This document shows, one piece after another, positions 1-8,146 of a stretch of DNA of 64,000 nt. Numbering within the stretch: the stretch's first letter is position 1; each line of letters opens with the position of its first letter. The stretch covers positions 5,766,001 through 5,830,000 of the forward strand of contig NZ_CP080521.1 of NCBI RefSeq assembly GCF_019468565.1, given 5' to 3'. The notes beneath the pieces were generated by a model. The model saw nothing but the letters and a program-made list of their open reading frames with translations. It was not told the origin of the DNA and did no database searches. The stretch comes from Pseudonocardia sp. DSM 110487 (GTDB lineage Bacteria > Actinomycetota > Actinomycetes > Mycobacteriales > Pseudonocardiaceae). The translations under genes and the position numbers were made by a program.

Positions 1-2
1 CC

Positions 3-707
3 ACCTCGGGCACGATCACCTTCGACGGCCGGGACGTCGGCGGGCAGCCGGAACGGCGGCTGGGGTTCCTGCGCGAGCAGCTGCAGGTGGTGTTCCAGGA
101 CCCGATGGGCTCCCTGGATCCCCGGATGCGGGTGCGTGACATCGTCGCCGAGCCGCTGGCCGGCCGACGCGAGCCGGACGTGCGCGGGCGGGTCGCCGAG
201 CTGCTCGCCGCGGTCGGGCTGCCGCCGGACGCCGGGGACCGCTACCCGCACCAGTTCTCCGGCGGGCAGCGCCAGCGGATCTCGATCGCGCGGGCGCTCG
301 CGCCGCGGCCGTCGGTCCTGGTGGCCGACGAGCCGGTGAGCGCGCTCGACGTGTCGGTGCGCGCGCAGATCCTGAACCTGCTCGCCGACCTCGTCGAGAG
401 GTTCCGGCTCACGCTGGTGTTCGTCTCGCACGACCTCACCGTCGTGCGCCAGGTCTGCGACACGATCGCTGTGCTGCACCGCGGCGAGCTGGTCGAGCTC
501 GGGCCGTCGGCACAGATCGCCGACGCACCCACGCATCCGTACACGCGGCGGCTGGTGGCCGCCGTCCCCACGATCCGCGGGGCACTCGCCGGTCGCACGA
601 CAGCCGACCTGCTTGCAGGGTCGGCCATCAATGCGGCCGACCTGCTTACCGGGTCGGCCGTCGATGCGGCCGACCTGGCCCGCGGGACACCCGAGGAGCT
701 GCTGTGA
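3..707 (+). CDS. ABC transporter ATP-binding protein, oligopeptide/nickel type (5' truncated by window edge)
   Basis: This is the C-terminal 234 residues of an ATPase that drives a Dpp/Opp-type importer at the inner face of the membrane. The Walker A motif lies outside the window. Visible are the Q-loop (VVFQDPMGSLDPR), the signature FSGGQRQR, Walker B (VLVADEPVSALD), the H-loop (SHDL), and the HPYTRRL tail typical of the DppF/OppF family. The extreme C-terminus is odd: two 33-bp repeats encode AADLL-type units. The stop overlaps the GTG start of the M20 hydrolase gene (GTGA), so the importer and the hydrolase are probably one operon. The substrate is not predictable from this fragment. Confidence 0.93.
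   Translation, partial: TSGTITFDGRDVGGQPERRLGFLREQLQVVFQDPMGSLDPRMRVRDIVAEPLAGRREPDVRGRVAELLAAVGLPPDAGDRYPHQFSGGQRQRISIARALAPRPSVLVADEPVSALDVSVRAQILNLLADLVERFRLTLVFVSHDLTVVRQVCDTIAVLHRGELVELGPSAQIADAPTHPYTRRLVAAVPTIRGALAGRTTADLLAGSAINAADLLTGSAVDAADLARGTPEELL
603..686 (+). repeat. 33-bp tandem repeat with internal palindrome, inside a CDS
   Basis: Two full 33-bp units (603-635 and 636-668) plus a partial third (669-686) encode the repeated peptide AADLLxGSA. Each unit holds an inverted repeat of GCCGACC and GGTCGGC. The units sit at the 3' end of the ABC ATPase gene, just before the overlap with the next start codon. Confidence 0.8.
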
Positions 708-1882
708 CATACCCCGTTGACGAGGAGGCCGTTGTCGCGCTGACCCGCGACCTGGTGCGACTGCGCACCGTGAACGAGGACGGCGCACGCGAGGCACCGG
801 CCGCGGACCTCGTGGCCGCGACCATGCGCTCGTTCGGCTGGGAGCCGCGGATCACCGAGGTGGCCCCCGGCCGGCCGAACGTCGTGGCGGTGGTCGAGGG
901 CGGCGGCGGGCCGGGGCGGACGCTCGCCTTCGAGGGGCACACCGACGTCGTCACCGAGGGCGACCCGGACCGATGGAGCGTCGACCCGTACGGCGGCGAG
1001 ATCCGTGACGGCCGCCTCTACGGCCGTGGCTCGGCGGACATGAAGTCCGGGGTGGCGGCGATGCTGCACGGGGTGCGGGCGCTGCAGCTCGCGGGGCCGT
1101 TCCCCGGGCGGGTGCTCGTGTGCGCGCTCGTCGACGAGGAGGGGCTGATGCTGGGCGCCAAGCACTTCGCCGGCACCGACCTCGCCCGCTCCGTCGACGG
1201 GGCGATCATCTGCGAGCCCGAGGAGGGTGAGATCTGCACGTCGGCCAAGGGCGCGGTGCGGATCCGGGTGGACCTGCTCGGCGCGATGGCCCACGGCGCC
1301 ATGCCCCAGCACGGGCGCAACCCGCTGCCCGCGGCCGGGCGGCTGCTCGTGGCGCTCGCCGACCTGCAGGACCGGCTGCAGAAGGCGCACCCCGCCCACG
1401 AGCACCTCGGCGAGGTGTACGTGACCCCGACGGTGAGCCGCGCGGGCTCGCTCGACCAGATCAACGTGATCCCGGCGCGGGCGACCGTTGCCGTCGACGT
1501 GCGCACGATCCCCGGCGTCGGCCACGCCGAGCTCGTCGCACGCGTGCGGGAGCTGGCCGCCGAGGCGGGCGCCCCGGATGGGGTGACGTCCGAGCTCACC
1601 GTCGTCGACGACCGCCCGTGCGTGGAGATCTCCGAGGACCATCCGCTGGTCACCGCGCTCGCCGCCGCCCACGAGGCGGTTCTCGGCGAGCCCGCCCGCT
1701 ACGGCGGCGTGCCCGGCGCCACCGACGGCACGATCCTCACGCGCGACGCCGGGATCCCCACCGTCGTCTACGGCCCTGGCGGCAAGTGGATCGCCCACCA
1801 GGCCGACGAGTTCGTGGAGGTCGACGACATCGTGCGGTGCGCCTACGTCTACGCCGCGGCGGCGGACCGGTTCCTGCGATGA
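704..1882 (+). CDS. M20 family metallohydrolase (ArgE/DapE/carboxypeptidase-like)
   Basis: This is a 392-residue zinc-dependent amide hydrolase of the acetylornithine deacetylase / succinyl-diaminopimelate desuccinylase family, presumably cytoplasmic. Family metal and catalytic residues are visible in order: EGHTDVV, GRGSADMKSG, the DEEG glutamate pair, EPEEGE, and a C-terminal His in GKWIAHQADEF. The dimerisation lid (GAMAHGAMPQHGRNP) sits between them. The start is GTG in a GTGA overlap with the ABC ATPase, and the stop overlaps the aldehyde dehydrogenase ATG. Linkage to a peptide-type importer suggests hydrolysis of an imported N-acyl or peptide-like compound; the true substrate is unknown. 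Confidence 0.9.
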   Translation: MTYPVDEEAVVALTRDLVRLRTVNEDGAREAPAADLVAATMRSFGWEPRITEVAPGRPNVVAVVEGGGGPGRTLAFEGHTDVVTEGDPDRWSVDPYGGEIRDGRLYGRGSADMKSGVAAMLHGVRALQLAGPFPGRVLVCALVDEEGLMLGAKHFAGTDLARSVDGAIICEPEEGEICTSAKGAVRIRVDLLGAMAHGAMPQHGRNPLPAAGRLLVALADLQDRLQKAHPAHEHLGEVYVTPTVSRAGSLDQINVIPARATVAVDVRTIPGVGHAELVARVRELAAEAGAPDGVTSELTVVDDRPCVEISEDHPLVTALAAAHEAVLGEPARYGGVPGATDGTILTRDAGIPTVVYGPGGKWIAHQADEFVEVDDIVRCAYVYAAAADRFLR

Positions 1883-3291
1883 CGCCCGCGCTCCCCTTCC
1901 CCGCAGGCCTGCCGATCGGCGACGGATGGGTGCCCGCGGCCACCGCGGACGTCCGGTTCCCCTACGACGGCTCGGTCGTCGCGCCCGGCCCGGTCGGCAC
2001 GGTCGCCGACGCCTCCGCGGCGCTGGAGGCGGCACTCGCCGCCCGTGAGGCGGCCGCCGCGCTCCCGTCGCGGGTGCGCCGCGACGTCCTGCTGGCCACG
2101 CGCGACGCGCTCGCCGCCCGCCGCGAGGATCTGGAGCAGCTGCTCGTCCTGGAGACCGGCAAGCCGCTCGTCGACTGCCGGGTGGAGGTCGACCGCACCC
2201 TGGTGACCCTCGCGGCGGCCGCCGAGGAGGTCGCGCGGCTGCACGGCGAGACCGTGCCGCTTGACCTCCTGCCCTCCGGCGACGGCATGATCGGCTTCTG
2301 GACGCGGCGGCCGATCGGCGTGGTCGTCGGGATCACCGGCTTCAACTACCCGCTGTTGCTCGCCGCCCACAAGTTCGCGCCCGCGATCGCCGCCGGGTGC
2401 CCGGTGATCGGCAAGCCCGCCCCGCAGACGCCGCTCGCGACACTGTGGCTGGTCCACGCGCTCCGGGAGGCCGGCGCTCCGCCGGCGATGGTGCAGCTCG
2501 TCACCGGCGACGCCGAGGTCGGCGCCCGCCTGGTGACCGATCCGCGGATCGGGGCCGTCTCGTTCACCGGCTCGGCCGAGGTGGGGCACCGGATCGCCCG
2601 CTCGGCGGCGCCGCGGAAGGTGCTGCTGGAGCTGGGCTCGAACGCCGCGCTGGTCGTCGCCGCCGACGCCGACCTCGACGCCGCCGCGTCCGCGATCCTG
2701 CGCGGCGGGTTCTACGCGTCCGGACAGGCGTGCATCTCGGTGCAGCGGGTCCTGGTCGAAGCGCCGGTGGCGGACGCGCTGCTCGACCGGCTCGAAGCGG
2801 GTCTCGCGGACGTCCGGGTCGGGGACCCGCGGGACCCGCAGATCCGGGTCTCCGCGCTGATCGACTCCGGCGCCCAGAAGCGGGTGGACGAATGGGTCGA
2901 CGAGGCGGTCGCCGCGGGCGCGCGCAGGCTCCGGGAGGGCGTGCCGACCGTGCTGGCCGGCGTCCCGAACGGCGTGCGGGCATGGGACGAGGAGGTGTTC
3001 GGCCCGGTCGTGTGCGTGCGTACCGTGCCCGACCTCGAGTCCGCGTTCGACGCGGTCAACGCCTCCCGGTACGGCCTGCACGCGAGCGTGTTCACCCGCT
3101 CCCTGGCCTCGGCCTTCCGGGCGATCGACCGCCTCGAGGTGGGCGGCGTCGTCGTCAACGAGGTGCCCGGCTTCCGCTCGGACACCATGCCCTACGGCGG
3201 CGTGAAGGACTCGGGCATCGGCCGGGAGGGCCCGCGGTTCGCGGTGGAGGAGCTGACGGTCACGCGGATGGCCGTGATTCGGCCCGGTTAG
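1879..3291 (+). CDS. NAD(P)-dependent aldehyde dehydrogenase
   Basis: This 470-residue member of the aldehyde dehydrogenase superfamily oxidises an aldehyde to the acid. It shows the N-terminal GITGFNYP segment, the cofactor-binding SFTGSAEVG, the general-base region LELGSNA, the catalytic Cys in GQACISVQRV, and the EEVFGPV motif. Length is normal for the family. The ATG overlaps the M20 stop (ATGA), so translation is coupled. The best generic match is the lactaldehyde/succinate-semialdehyde type. A betaine-aldehyde role is possible given the betaine genes 4 kb away, but nothing in the sequence proves it. Confidence 0.92.
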   Translation: MTPALPFPAGLPIGDGWVPAATADVRFPYDGSVVAPGPVGTVADASAALEAALAAREAAAALPSRVRRDVLLATRDALAARREDLEQLLVLETGKPLVDCRVEVDRTLVTLAAAAEEVARLHGETVPLDLLPSGDGMIGFWTRRPIGVVVGITGFNYPLLLAAHKFAPAIAAGCPVIGKPAPQTPLATLWLVHALREAGAPPAMVQLVTGDAEVGARLVTDPRIGAVSFTGSAEVGHRIARSAAPRKVLLELGSNAALVVAADADLDAAASAILRGGFYASGQACISVQRVLVEAPVADALLDRLEAGLADVRVGDPRDPQIRVSALIDSGAQKRVDEWVDEAVAAGARRLREGVPTVLAGVPNGVRAWDEEVFGPVVCVRTVPDLESAFDAVNASRYGLHASVFTRSLASAFRAIDRLEVGGVVVNEVPGFRSDTMPYGGVKDSGIGREGPRFAVEELTVTRMAVIRPG

Positions 3292-3390
3292 CGACGCCGC
3301 CTCTGGGCATGATCATCGCCCCGGTGCACGGACGGCCGCATCCGGCCGTCGATGCACCGAATCGGCGATCACACCGATCGAGGAGGACCT

Positions 3391-4149
3391 GTGGACTATG
3401 CGCGGCTGTTCCGGCTGGACGGCCGGCGGGCCGTTGTCGTCGGCGCGGGGAGCGGGATCGGGCGCGAGGCCGCCCGGGCGTTGGAGGCGCAGGGCGCGGA
3501 GGTCGTGTGTGCCGACCGCGACGTCGACGCGGCCGCCGCGACGGACGCCGGCACGCCGTACGCGCTCGACATCCTCGACCGCGACGCCGTCCGTCGGGCC
3601 GGCACGGAACTCGACGCGGTCGACGTGCTGGTCTTCACCGCGGCCACCAACGTCCGCAAGCGGCTGCTGGACTACGCCGACGCCGAGTTCGACCGCGTGG
3701 TGGATCTCAACCTGCGGGCTTCGTTCGACCTGGTGCGAGCGTTCGGCGGGGGGATGGCTTCGCGAGGCCGCGGCTCCATCATCGGGTTCACCTCGATCCG
3801 CGCCGTCACGGTCGAGCCGGGCCAGGGCGTCTACGCGGCGACCAAGGCCGGTCTCGTCCAGCTGCTGCGCACGGCCGCCGCGGAGCTGGGGCCGCACGGG
3901 GTGCGGGTGAACGCGATCGCACCCGGCGTCGTCGAGACGCCCCTGACCGCACAGATCCGCGCCGACCCGACGTGGGAGGCCGCCTACGCGTCGAAGAGCG
4001 CCCTCGGGCGTTGGGCACAGCCCGCCGAGCTGGCCGGGGCCGTGGTGTACCTGGCCTCGGACGCGGCGAGCTTCGTGACCGGCAGCGTGCTCACCGTCGA
4101 CGGCGGCTGGACGGCCGTCGACGGCCGCTACGACCCGCCGGGGCTGTGA
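3391..4149 (+). CDS. Short-chain dehydrogenase/reductase (SDR)
   Basis: This is a 252-residue classical SDR, a cytoplasmic NAD(P)-dependent alcohol/ketone oxidoreductase. The Rossmann motif is GAGSGIG near the N-terminus. The catalytic Ser is in SIIGFTS and the YxxxK is in VYAATKAG, and the C-terminal FVTGSVLTVDGGW is typical. GTG at 3391 is chosen because AGGAGG (3381-3386) sits 4 nt upstream; an in-frame ATG at 3352 lacks such a site. A 99-nt gap separates it from the aldehyde dehydrogenase, so it may have its own promoter. It ends at a strong hairpin facing the convergent EF-Tu gene. Confidence 0.93.
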   Translation: MDYARLFRLDGRRAVVVGAGSGIGREAARALEAQGAEVVCADRDVDAAAATDAGTPYALDILDRDAVRRAGTELDAVDVLVFTAATNVRKRLLDYADAEFDRVVDLNLRASFDLVRAFGGGMASRGRGSIIGFTSIRAVTVEPGQGVYAATKAGLVQLLRTAAAELGPHGVRVNAIAPGVVETPLTAQIRADPTWEAAYASKSALGRWAQPAELAGAVVYLASDAASFVTGSVLTVDGGWTAVDGRYDPPGL

Positions 4150-4191
4150 GTGTCGGTTGCCCATCGCGACAGCCATGGGCAACCGACACTC
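4148..4191. terminator. 17-bp perfect hairpin between convergent genes
   Basis: Arms 4148-4164 (GAGTGTCGGTTGCCCAT) and 4175-4191 are perfect reverse complements with a 10-nt loop. The hairpin starts inside the SDR stop codon and ends 9 nt before the tuf3-type stop. That suits a bidirectional terminator, although neither side has a T-tract. Confidence 0.7.
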
Positions 4192-4200
4192 GATCTGCGG

Positions 4201-5388
4201 TCAGGCCAGGATCTCGGTGACGGTGCCGCCGGCCACGGTGTGGCCGCCCTCGCGGACCGCGAAGCCGAGCCCGACCTCCATGGCGACCGGCTTGCCGAGC
4301 ACCACCGTCAGGTCGGCGGTGTCACCGGGCGCCACCATCGTCAACGGCCCGAGGTCGACCGACCCCGGAACGTCCGTGGTCCGGAAGTAGAACTGCGGCC
4401 GGTAGTTGCCGAAGAACGGCGTGTGCCGGCCACCTTCCACCGGGGTGAGCGCGTACACCCGCGCCCGGAACCGGGTGTGCGGCGTCACCGTGCCCGGCAC
4501 CGCCACCACCTGACCCCGCTGCACCTGATCGCGCTTGACCCCACGCAGCAGGATCGCCGCGTTGTCGCCCGCCTCGGCCCGGTCCAGCGACTTGCCGAAC
4601 GTCTCCAGTCCGGTGGCCACAGTGGACAGCGTCGGGCCGATCCCGACCACCTCCACCGGCTCGCCGACCCGCAGCGTGCCGCGCTCGATCGCACCGGTCA
4701 CCACGGTGCCCCGGCCGGAGATGGTGAGCACGTTCTCGATCGGCATCAGGAACGGCTCGTCCAGCACCCGCGGTGGCACCGGGATGTACCGGTCGACCGC
4801 ATCCAGGAGGTCCACGATGGACCGCGTCCACCGCGGGTCGCCTTCGAGGGCCCGCAGCGCCGAGACGCGTACCACCGGCACCTCGTCGCCGGGGAAGCCG
4901 TAATCGGACAGCATCTCGCGAACTTCGAGCTCGACCAGGTCGAGCAGCTCCTCGTCGGCGACCGCGTCGGCCTTGTTCATCGCGACCACCAGGTACGGGA
5001 CGCCGACCCGGTGGGCCAGCAGCACGTGCTCGCGGGTCTGCGGCATCGCGCCGTCCTGCGCCGAGACGACCAGGATCGCCCCGTCGACCTGGGCCGCCCC
5101 CGTGATCATGTTCTTCACGTAGTCGGCGTGCCCTGGCATGTCCACGTGGGCGTAGTGCCGGGTCGCGGTCTCGTACTCGACGTGCGAGATGTTGATGGTG
5201 ATGCCGCGCGCGAGCTCCTCCGGCGCCCGGTCGATGCCGTCGAACGACACGTACCGGTTGACGGACGGGTCCTGCGCGGTGAGCACCTTCGTGATGGCGG
5301 CCGTCAGCGTGGTCTTGCCGTGGTCGACGTGCCCCATCGTGCCGATGTTCAGGTGCGGCTTGGTCCGCACGAACTGGCTCTTGGCCAT
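4201..5388 (-). CDS. tuf3: Elongation factor Tu, divergent third-type paralogue
   Basis: This 395-residue translational GTPase delivers aminoacyl-tRNA to the ribosome. G-motifs are intact: GHVDHGKT (residues 19-26), DMPGH (83-87, where ordinary EF-Tu has DCPGH) and NKAD (138-141). Domains 2 and 3 are full length. It resembles the EF-Tu3 class of streptomycetes rather than the housekeeping copy. Two sites differ from ordinary EF-Tu where Escherichia coli mutants resist elfamycins: E. coli Q124 corresponds to Arg127, and E. coli R230 to Ala233 (VTGAIERG). ATG 5388 is preferred over 5406 because GGAG (5395-5398) lies 6 nt upstream and MAKxxF is the usual EF-Tu start. It is not in an str operon. 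Confidence 0.9.
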   Translation of the reverse strand: MAKSQFVRTKPHLNIGTMGHVDHGKTTLTAAITKVLTAQDPSVNRYVSFDGIDRAPEELARGITINISHVEYETATRHYAHVDMPGHADYVKNMITGAAQVDGAILVVSAQDGAMPQTREHVLLAHRVGVPYLVVAMNKADAVADEELLDLVELEVREMLSDYGFPGDEVPVVRVSALRALEGDPRWTRSIVDLLDAVDRYIPVPPRVLDEPFLMPIENVLTISGRGTVVTGAIERGTLRVGEPVEVVGIGPTLSTVATGLETFGKSLDRAEAGDNAAILLRGVKRDQVQRGQVVAVPGTVTPHTRFRARVYALTPVEGGRHTPFFGNYRPQFYFRTTDVPGSVDLGPLTMVAPGDTADLTVVLGKPVAMEVGLGFAVREGGHTVAGGTVTEILA

Positions 5389-5670
5389 CGTGGTCTCCGT
5401 GCTCATGAAAGGGGCTCAAGGCGTGCGCGGGCGGGGCGCCACTCCCGCTCAGAGGGGACCGCGCCAGAACGGAAAATCAGACACCCTCCTCCACCTGTCC
5501 TGCTGCGGACGGGAGAAGGGTCAGCTATCCAGCCGGGCCTGCGTCGCGCGCGCCGCGGCGGCGCCGGGCAGGCAGGTGCCTGCGGGCGCGAAGCCGACCG
5601 GGGCGAACATGGCGATCACGGTATGGCCCAACCACCGGATGACCAACGGAATTCCCCGGCGCCCCGAAGA
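5389..5670. other. 282-nt intergenic leader before tuf3-type gene
   Basis: No convincing gene, hairpin or promoter box was found. The minus-strand tuf3-type gene and the upstream flavoenzyme gene read in the same direction, so this long gap probably carries the EF-Tu promoter and untranslated leader. Confidence 0.4.
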
Positions 5671-8085
5671 TCAGCCGCGCAGCCGGGACATGTCCGGGTT
5701 GAACAGCGGTTCCTGCGTCACCTCGGCCGGGGTACGGCGGTCGAACCAGCCGATCTCGAGCTGCTGCCCCGGGGTGGCGAGCTCGGCGGGCAGCCAGGCG
5801 TACGCGATGCCGCGGCCGACGGTGTAGCCGTAAGCGGCGCTCGTGACGTAACCGACCGGGCGGCCGTCGGCGAAGACCGGCTCCTTGCCCAGCACCGTCT
5901 CGTCGAGGGTGAGGCAGACCAGCCGGCGGCGGACGTCGTCGCGGCGGCGCAGCACGGCGTCGCGGCCGGTGAACTCGCCCTTGTCCGGCTTCACCGCGAA
6001 GCCGAGGCCGGCCTCCCACGGATCGTGCTCGAACGTCATGTCCGTGCCGAACGAGCGGTAGCCCTTCTCCAGCCGCAAGGAGTTGAAGGCGCCGCGGCCT
6101 GCGGCGATGATCCCGTGCTCGCGCCCGGCGTCCCAGAGGAGGTCCCACAATGTGCGGCCCATGTCGGCGGTCGTGTAGAGCTCCCAGCCCAGCTCCCCGA
6201 CGTACGACAGCCGCAGCGCGGTGACGGGCACGGTGCCGACGTGCACCCGACTGCCCCGGAAGTACCGGACGTCGGTGAGGTCGGGGGCCAGCGGCAGCAC
6301 CACCTCGCGGGCGAGCGGTCCCCAGACGCCGATGCAGCAGGTCCCGGCGGTGACGTCGCGGACCGCGACGCCCTCGGGCGCATCCCGCAGCAAGAGATCC
6401 AGATCCAGGGGGCCGTTGGCGCCGATCTGGAACTCCTCGGGCCCGAGCCGAGCGACGGTGACGTCGCTGCGGATGCCACCGGCGTCGTCGAGCAGGAGGC
6501 AGTAGGTCACCGTGCCGACCGACCGGTCCACGTTGCCGGTGGTGACCCGCTGCAGGAACGCCGCCGCACCCCGGCCGCTGACCTCGATCCGCGTCAGGGA
6601 GGTCATGTCGTAGAGCGCCACGCGCTCCCGGGTGATCTGGGCCTCCGCGCCGACGATCGGGGACCACCAGCGGGCGGCCCAGTCGTCAGGCGTGGGGATG
6701 TCGCGCCCGGCGACGAGCGCGGTGTTGGCCTCGTACCAGTGCGGGCGCTCCCAGCCCGCCGCCTCGAGGAAGACGGCGCCGAGCGCGCGCTGCCGCTCGT
6801 AGAACGGCGAGGTGCGCAGCGGGCGGGGCTCGAGCATCGGTTCGAGCGGGTGCAGCGCGTCGTAGACCTCGACGTAGTTCTGCTTGTTCTTGGCGAGCAC
6901 GAAGTCGGGGGCGAGCTGGTGTGGCCAGAACCGGTTGACGTCGCACTCGTGCAGGTCGAAGCTCGCCGACCGGCCGTCGACCAGCCACTCCGCCATGGCC
7001 TTCGCGACGCCGCAGGAGTGCGTGACCCATACGGCCTCGGCCAGCCAGAAGCCGCGCACGTCGCGGACCTCGCCCAAGAGCGGCATGCCGTCGATCGTGA
7101 ACGAGAAGAGGCCGTTCATCGCCTCCTCGATCTTGGCGTCGCGCAGCGCCGGCACGAGCGCCTGCGCGTCGGCCCAGCCGGGGGCGAAGTCGTGCTCGGT
7201 GAACGGCAGCACCGAGGGCATCACCTCGGCCTCGTCGACGCCGACGATGTCGCGGGCGTCGACGGGCAGCGGGTCGTGGCCGTAGTAGCCGACGGCGAGC
7301 GCCTCGCCGCGTTCGCGCAGGTAGAGGTCGGCCCCCTGGTGGCGGAGGATCGGCCGGGTGATCTCCCGGTCGTGCCCGGCGAGCGCCGGGAGCGGGCCGG
7401 AGTACGCGAGCTGGTGTGCGAGCGGGGTGAGCGGCAGCGGCACCCCCACCATCGCCGCGACCTTCGGGCCCCAGATCCCCGCGCAGCAGACGACGACGTC
7501 GGCCGGTAGCTCGCCCTGGTCGGTGACGACGCCCGTGACCCGCCCGTCCTGCGTGTTGATCCCGGTGACCTCGTGCCGCTCCAGCACCCGCACCCCGCGC
7601 GCCGCGGCCGCCCGCAGCTGCGCGTCGACGGCTCGGACGGACTTCGCGACGCCATCGGTCGGGGTGTGCAGCCCGCCGAGCACGACGTCGCGGTCGAGCA
7701 ACGGGTGCAGGGCCACGCACTCGTCCGGCCCGACCACCCGGGCCTCGACGCCCCACGACGTGAGCCAACCGCGGCGGCGGTGCAGCTCGGCGAGCCGCTC
7801 GGGCGTGGTGGCGACCTCCAGCCCGCCGACCTGCAGGTAGCAGGGCTCCCCGTCCAGCTCCAGCGCGCCGAGCTTCTCGACGGTGTAGCGGGCCATCTCG
7901 GTCATGGTCTTGGACGGGTTGGCCTGGAAGACGAGCCCCGGCGCGTGCGAGGAGGACCCGCCCGGCGTGGGCAGCGGCCCCTGGTCGACGAGGGTGACGT
8001 CGGTCCAGCCCCGCACGGAGAGCTCATCGGCGAGGGCGGCCCCGACCACCCCGGCCCCGATGATCACAACGCGCGCTCCGCTCAT
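5671..8085 (-). CDS. FAD-dependent dimethylglycine/sarcosine dehydrogenase-like protein with GcvT domain
   Basis: This 804-residue two-domain enzyme is predicted to oxidise an N-methyl amine and pass the carbon to tetrahydrofolate. The N-terminal DAO-type FAD domain opens with VVIIGAGVVG (residues 6-15). His47 in SSSHAPG aligns with the covalent flavin histidine of dimethylglycine dehydrogenases. The C-terminal half is a GcvT/aminomethyltransferase fold ending with FEHDPWEAGLGF and the KGEFTGRDA segment. Length matches the DMGDH/DMGO family (about 800-860). It lies 61 nt downstream of the mttB-family gene, separated by a hairpin. Placement suggests it handles the dimethyl product of that methyltransferase; sarcosine is an alternative substrate. 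Confidence 0.88.
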   Translation of the reverse strand: MSGARVVIIGAGVVGAALADELSVRGWTDVTLVDQGPLPTPGGSSSHAPGLVFQANPSKTMTEMARYTVEKLGALELDGEPCYLQVGGLEVATTPERLAELHRRRGWLTSWGVEARVVGPDECVALHPLLDRDVVLGGLHTPTDGVAKSVRAVDAQLRAAAARGVRVLERHEVTGINTQDGRVTGVVTDQGELPADVVVCCAGIWGPKVAAMVGVPLPLTPLAHQLAYSGPLPALAGHDREITRPILRHQGADLYLRERGEALAVGYYGHDPLPVDARDIVGVDEAEVMPSVLPFTEHDFAPGWADAQALVPALRDAKIEEAMNGLFSFTIDGMPLLGEVRDVRGFWLAEAVWVTHSCGVAKAMAEWLVDGRSASFDLHECDVNRFWPHQLAPDFVLAKNKQNYVEVYDALHPLEPMLEPRPLRTSPFYERQRALGAVFLEAAGWERPHWYEANTALVAGRDIPTPDDWAARWWSPIVGAEAQITRERVALYDMTSLTRIEVSGRGAAAFLQRVTTGNVDRSVGTVTYCLLLDDAGGIRSDVTVARLGPEEFQIGANGPLDLDLLLRDAPEGVAVRDVTAGTCCIGVWGPLAREVVLPLAPDLTDVRYFRGSRVHVGTVPVTALRLSYVGELGWELYTTADMGRTLWDLLWDAGREHGIIAAGRGAFNSLRLEKGYRSFGTDMTFEHDPWEAGLGFAVKPDKGEFTGRDAVLRRRDDVRRRLVCLTLDETVLGKEPVFADGRPVGYVTSAAYGYTVGRGIAYAWLPAELATPGQQLEIGWFDRRTPAEVTQEPLFNPDMSRLRG

Positions 8086-8109
8086 GCCACTCCTCCCCGC
8101 TCCACCTCG

Positions 8110-8136
8110 TTCCGACGAGCGGCGCGTCCGTCGGAA
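8110..8136. repeat. 8-bp-arm hairpin (TTCCGACG family) between minus-strand genes
   Basis: TTCCGACG at 8110-8117 and CGTCGGAA at 8129-8136 flank an 11-nt GC-rich centre. The arm plus centre resembles the large palindrome at 19810-19866 (TTCCGACGA[A/G]CGGCGCG). It follows the mttB-family gene and could lower read-through into the flavoenzyme gene. Confidence 0.6.
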
Positions 8137-8146
8137 TGGGTATCCC

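Noticed and set aside
242..2035. 597-codon minus-strand frame opposite ABC ATPase and M20 genes
   Set aside because: No recognisable domain and a composition expected from antisense of high-GC codons.
4150..7509. 1119-codon open frame on the plus strand opposite tuf3 and the DMGDH-like gene
   Set aside because: Arg/His/Gly/Asp-rich low-complexity translation with no domain; it is the antisense shadow of two confident GC-rich genes.
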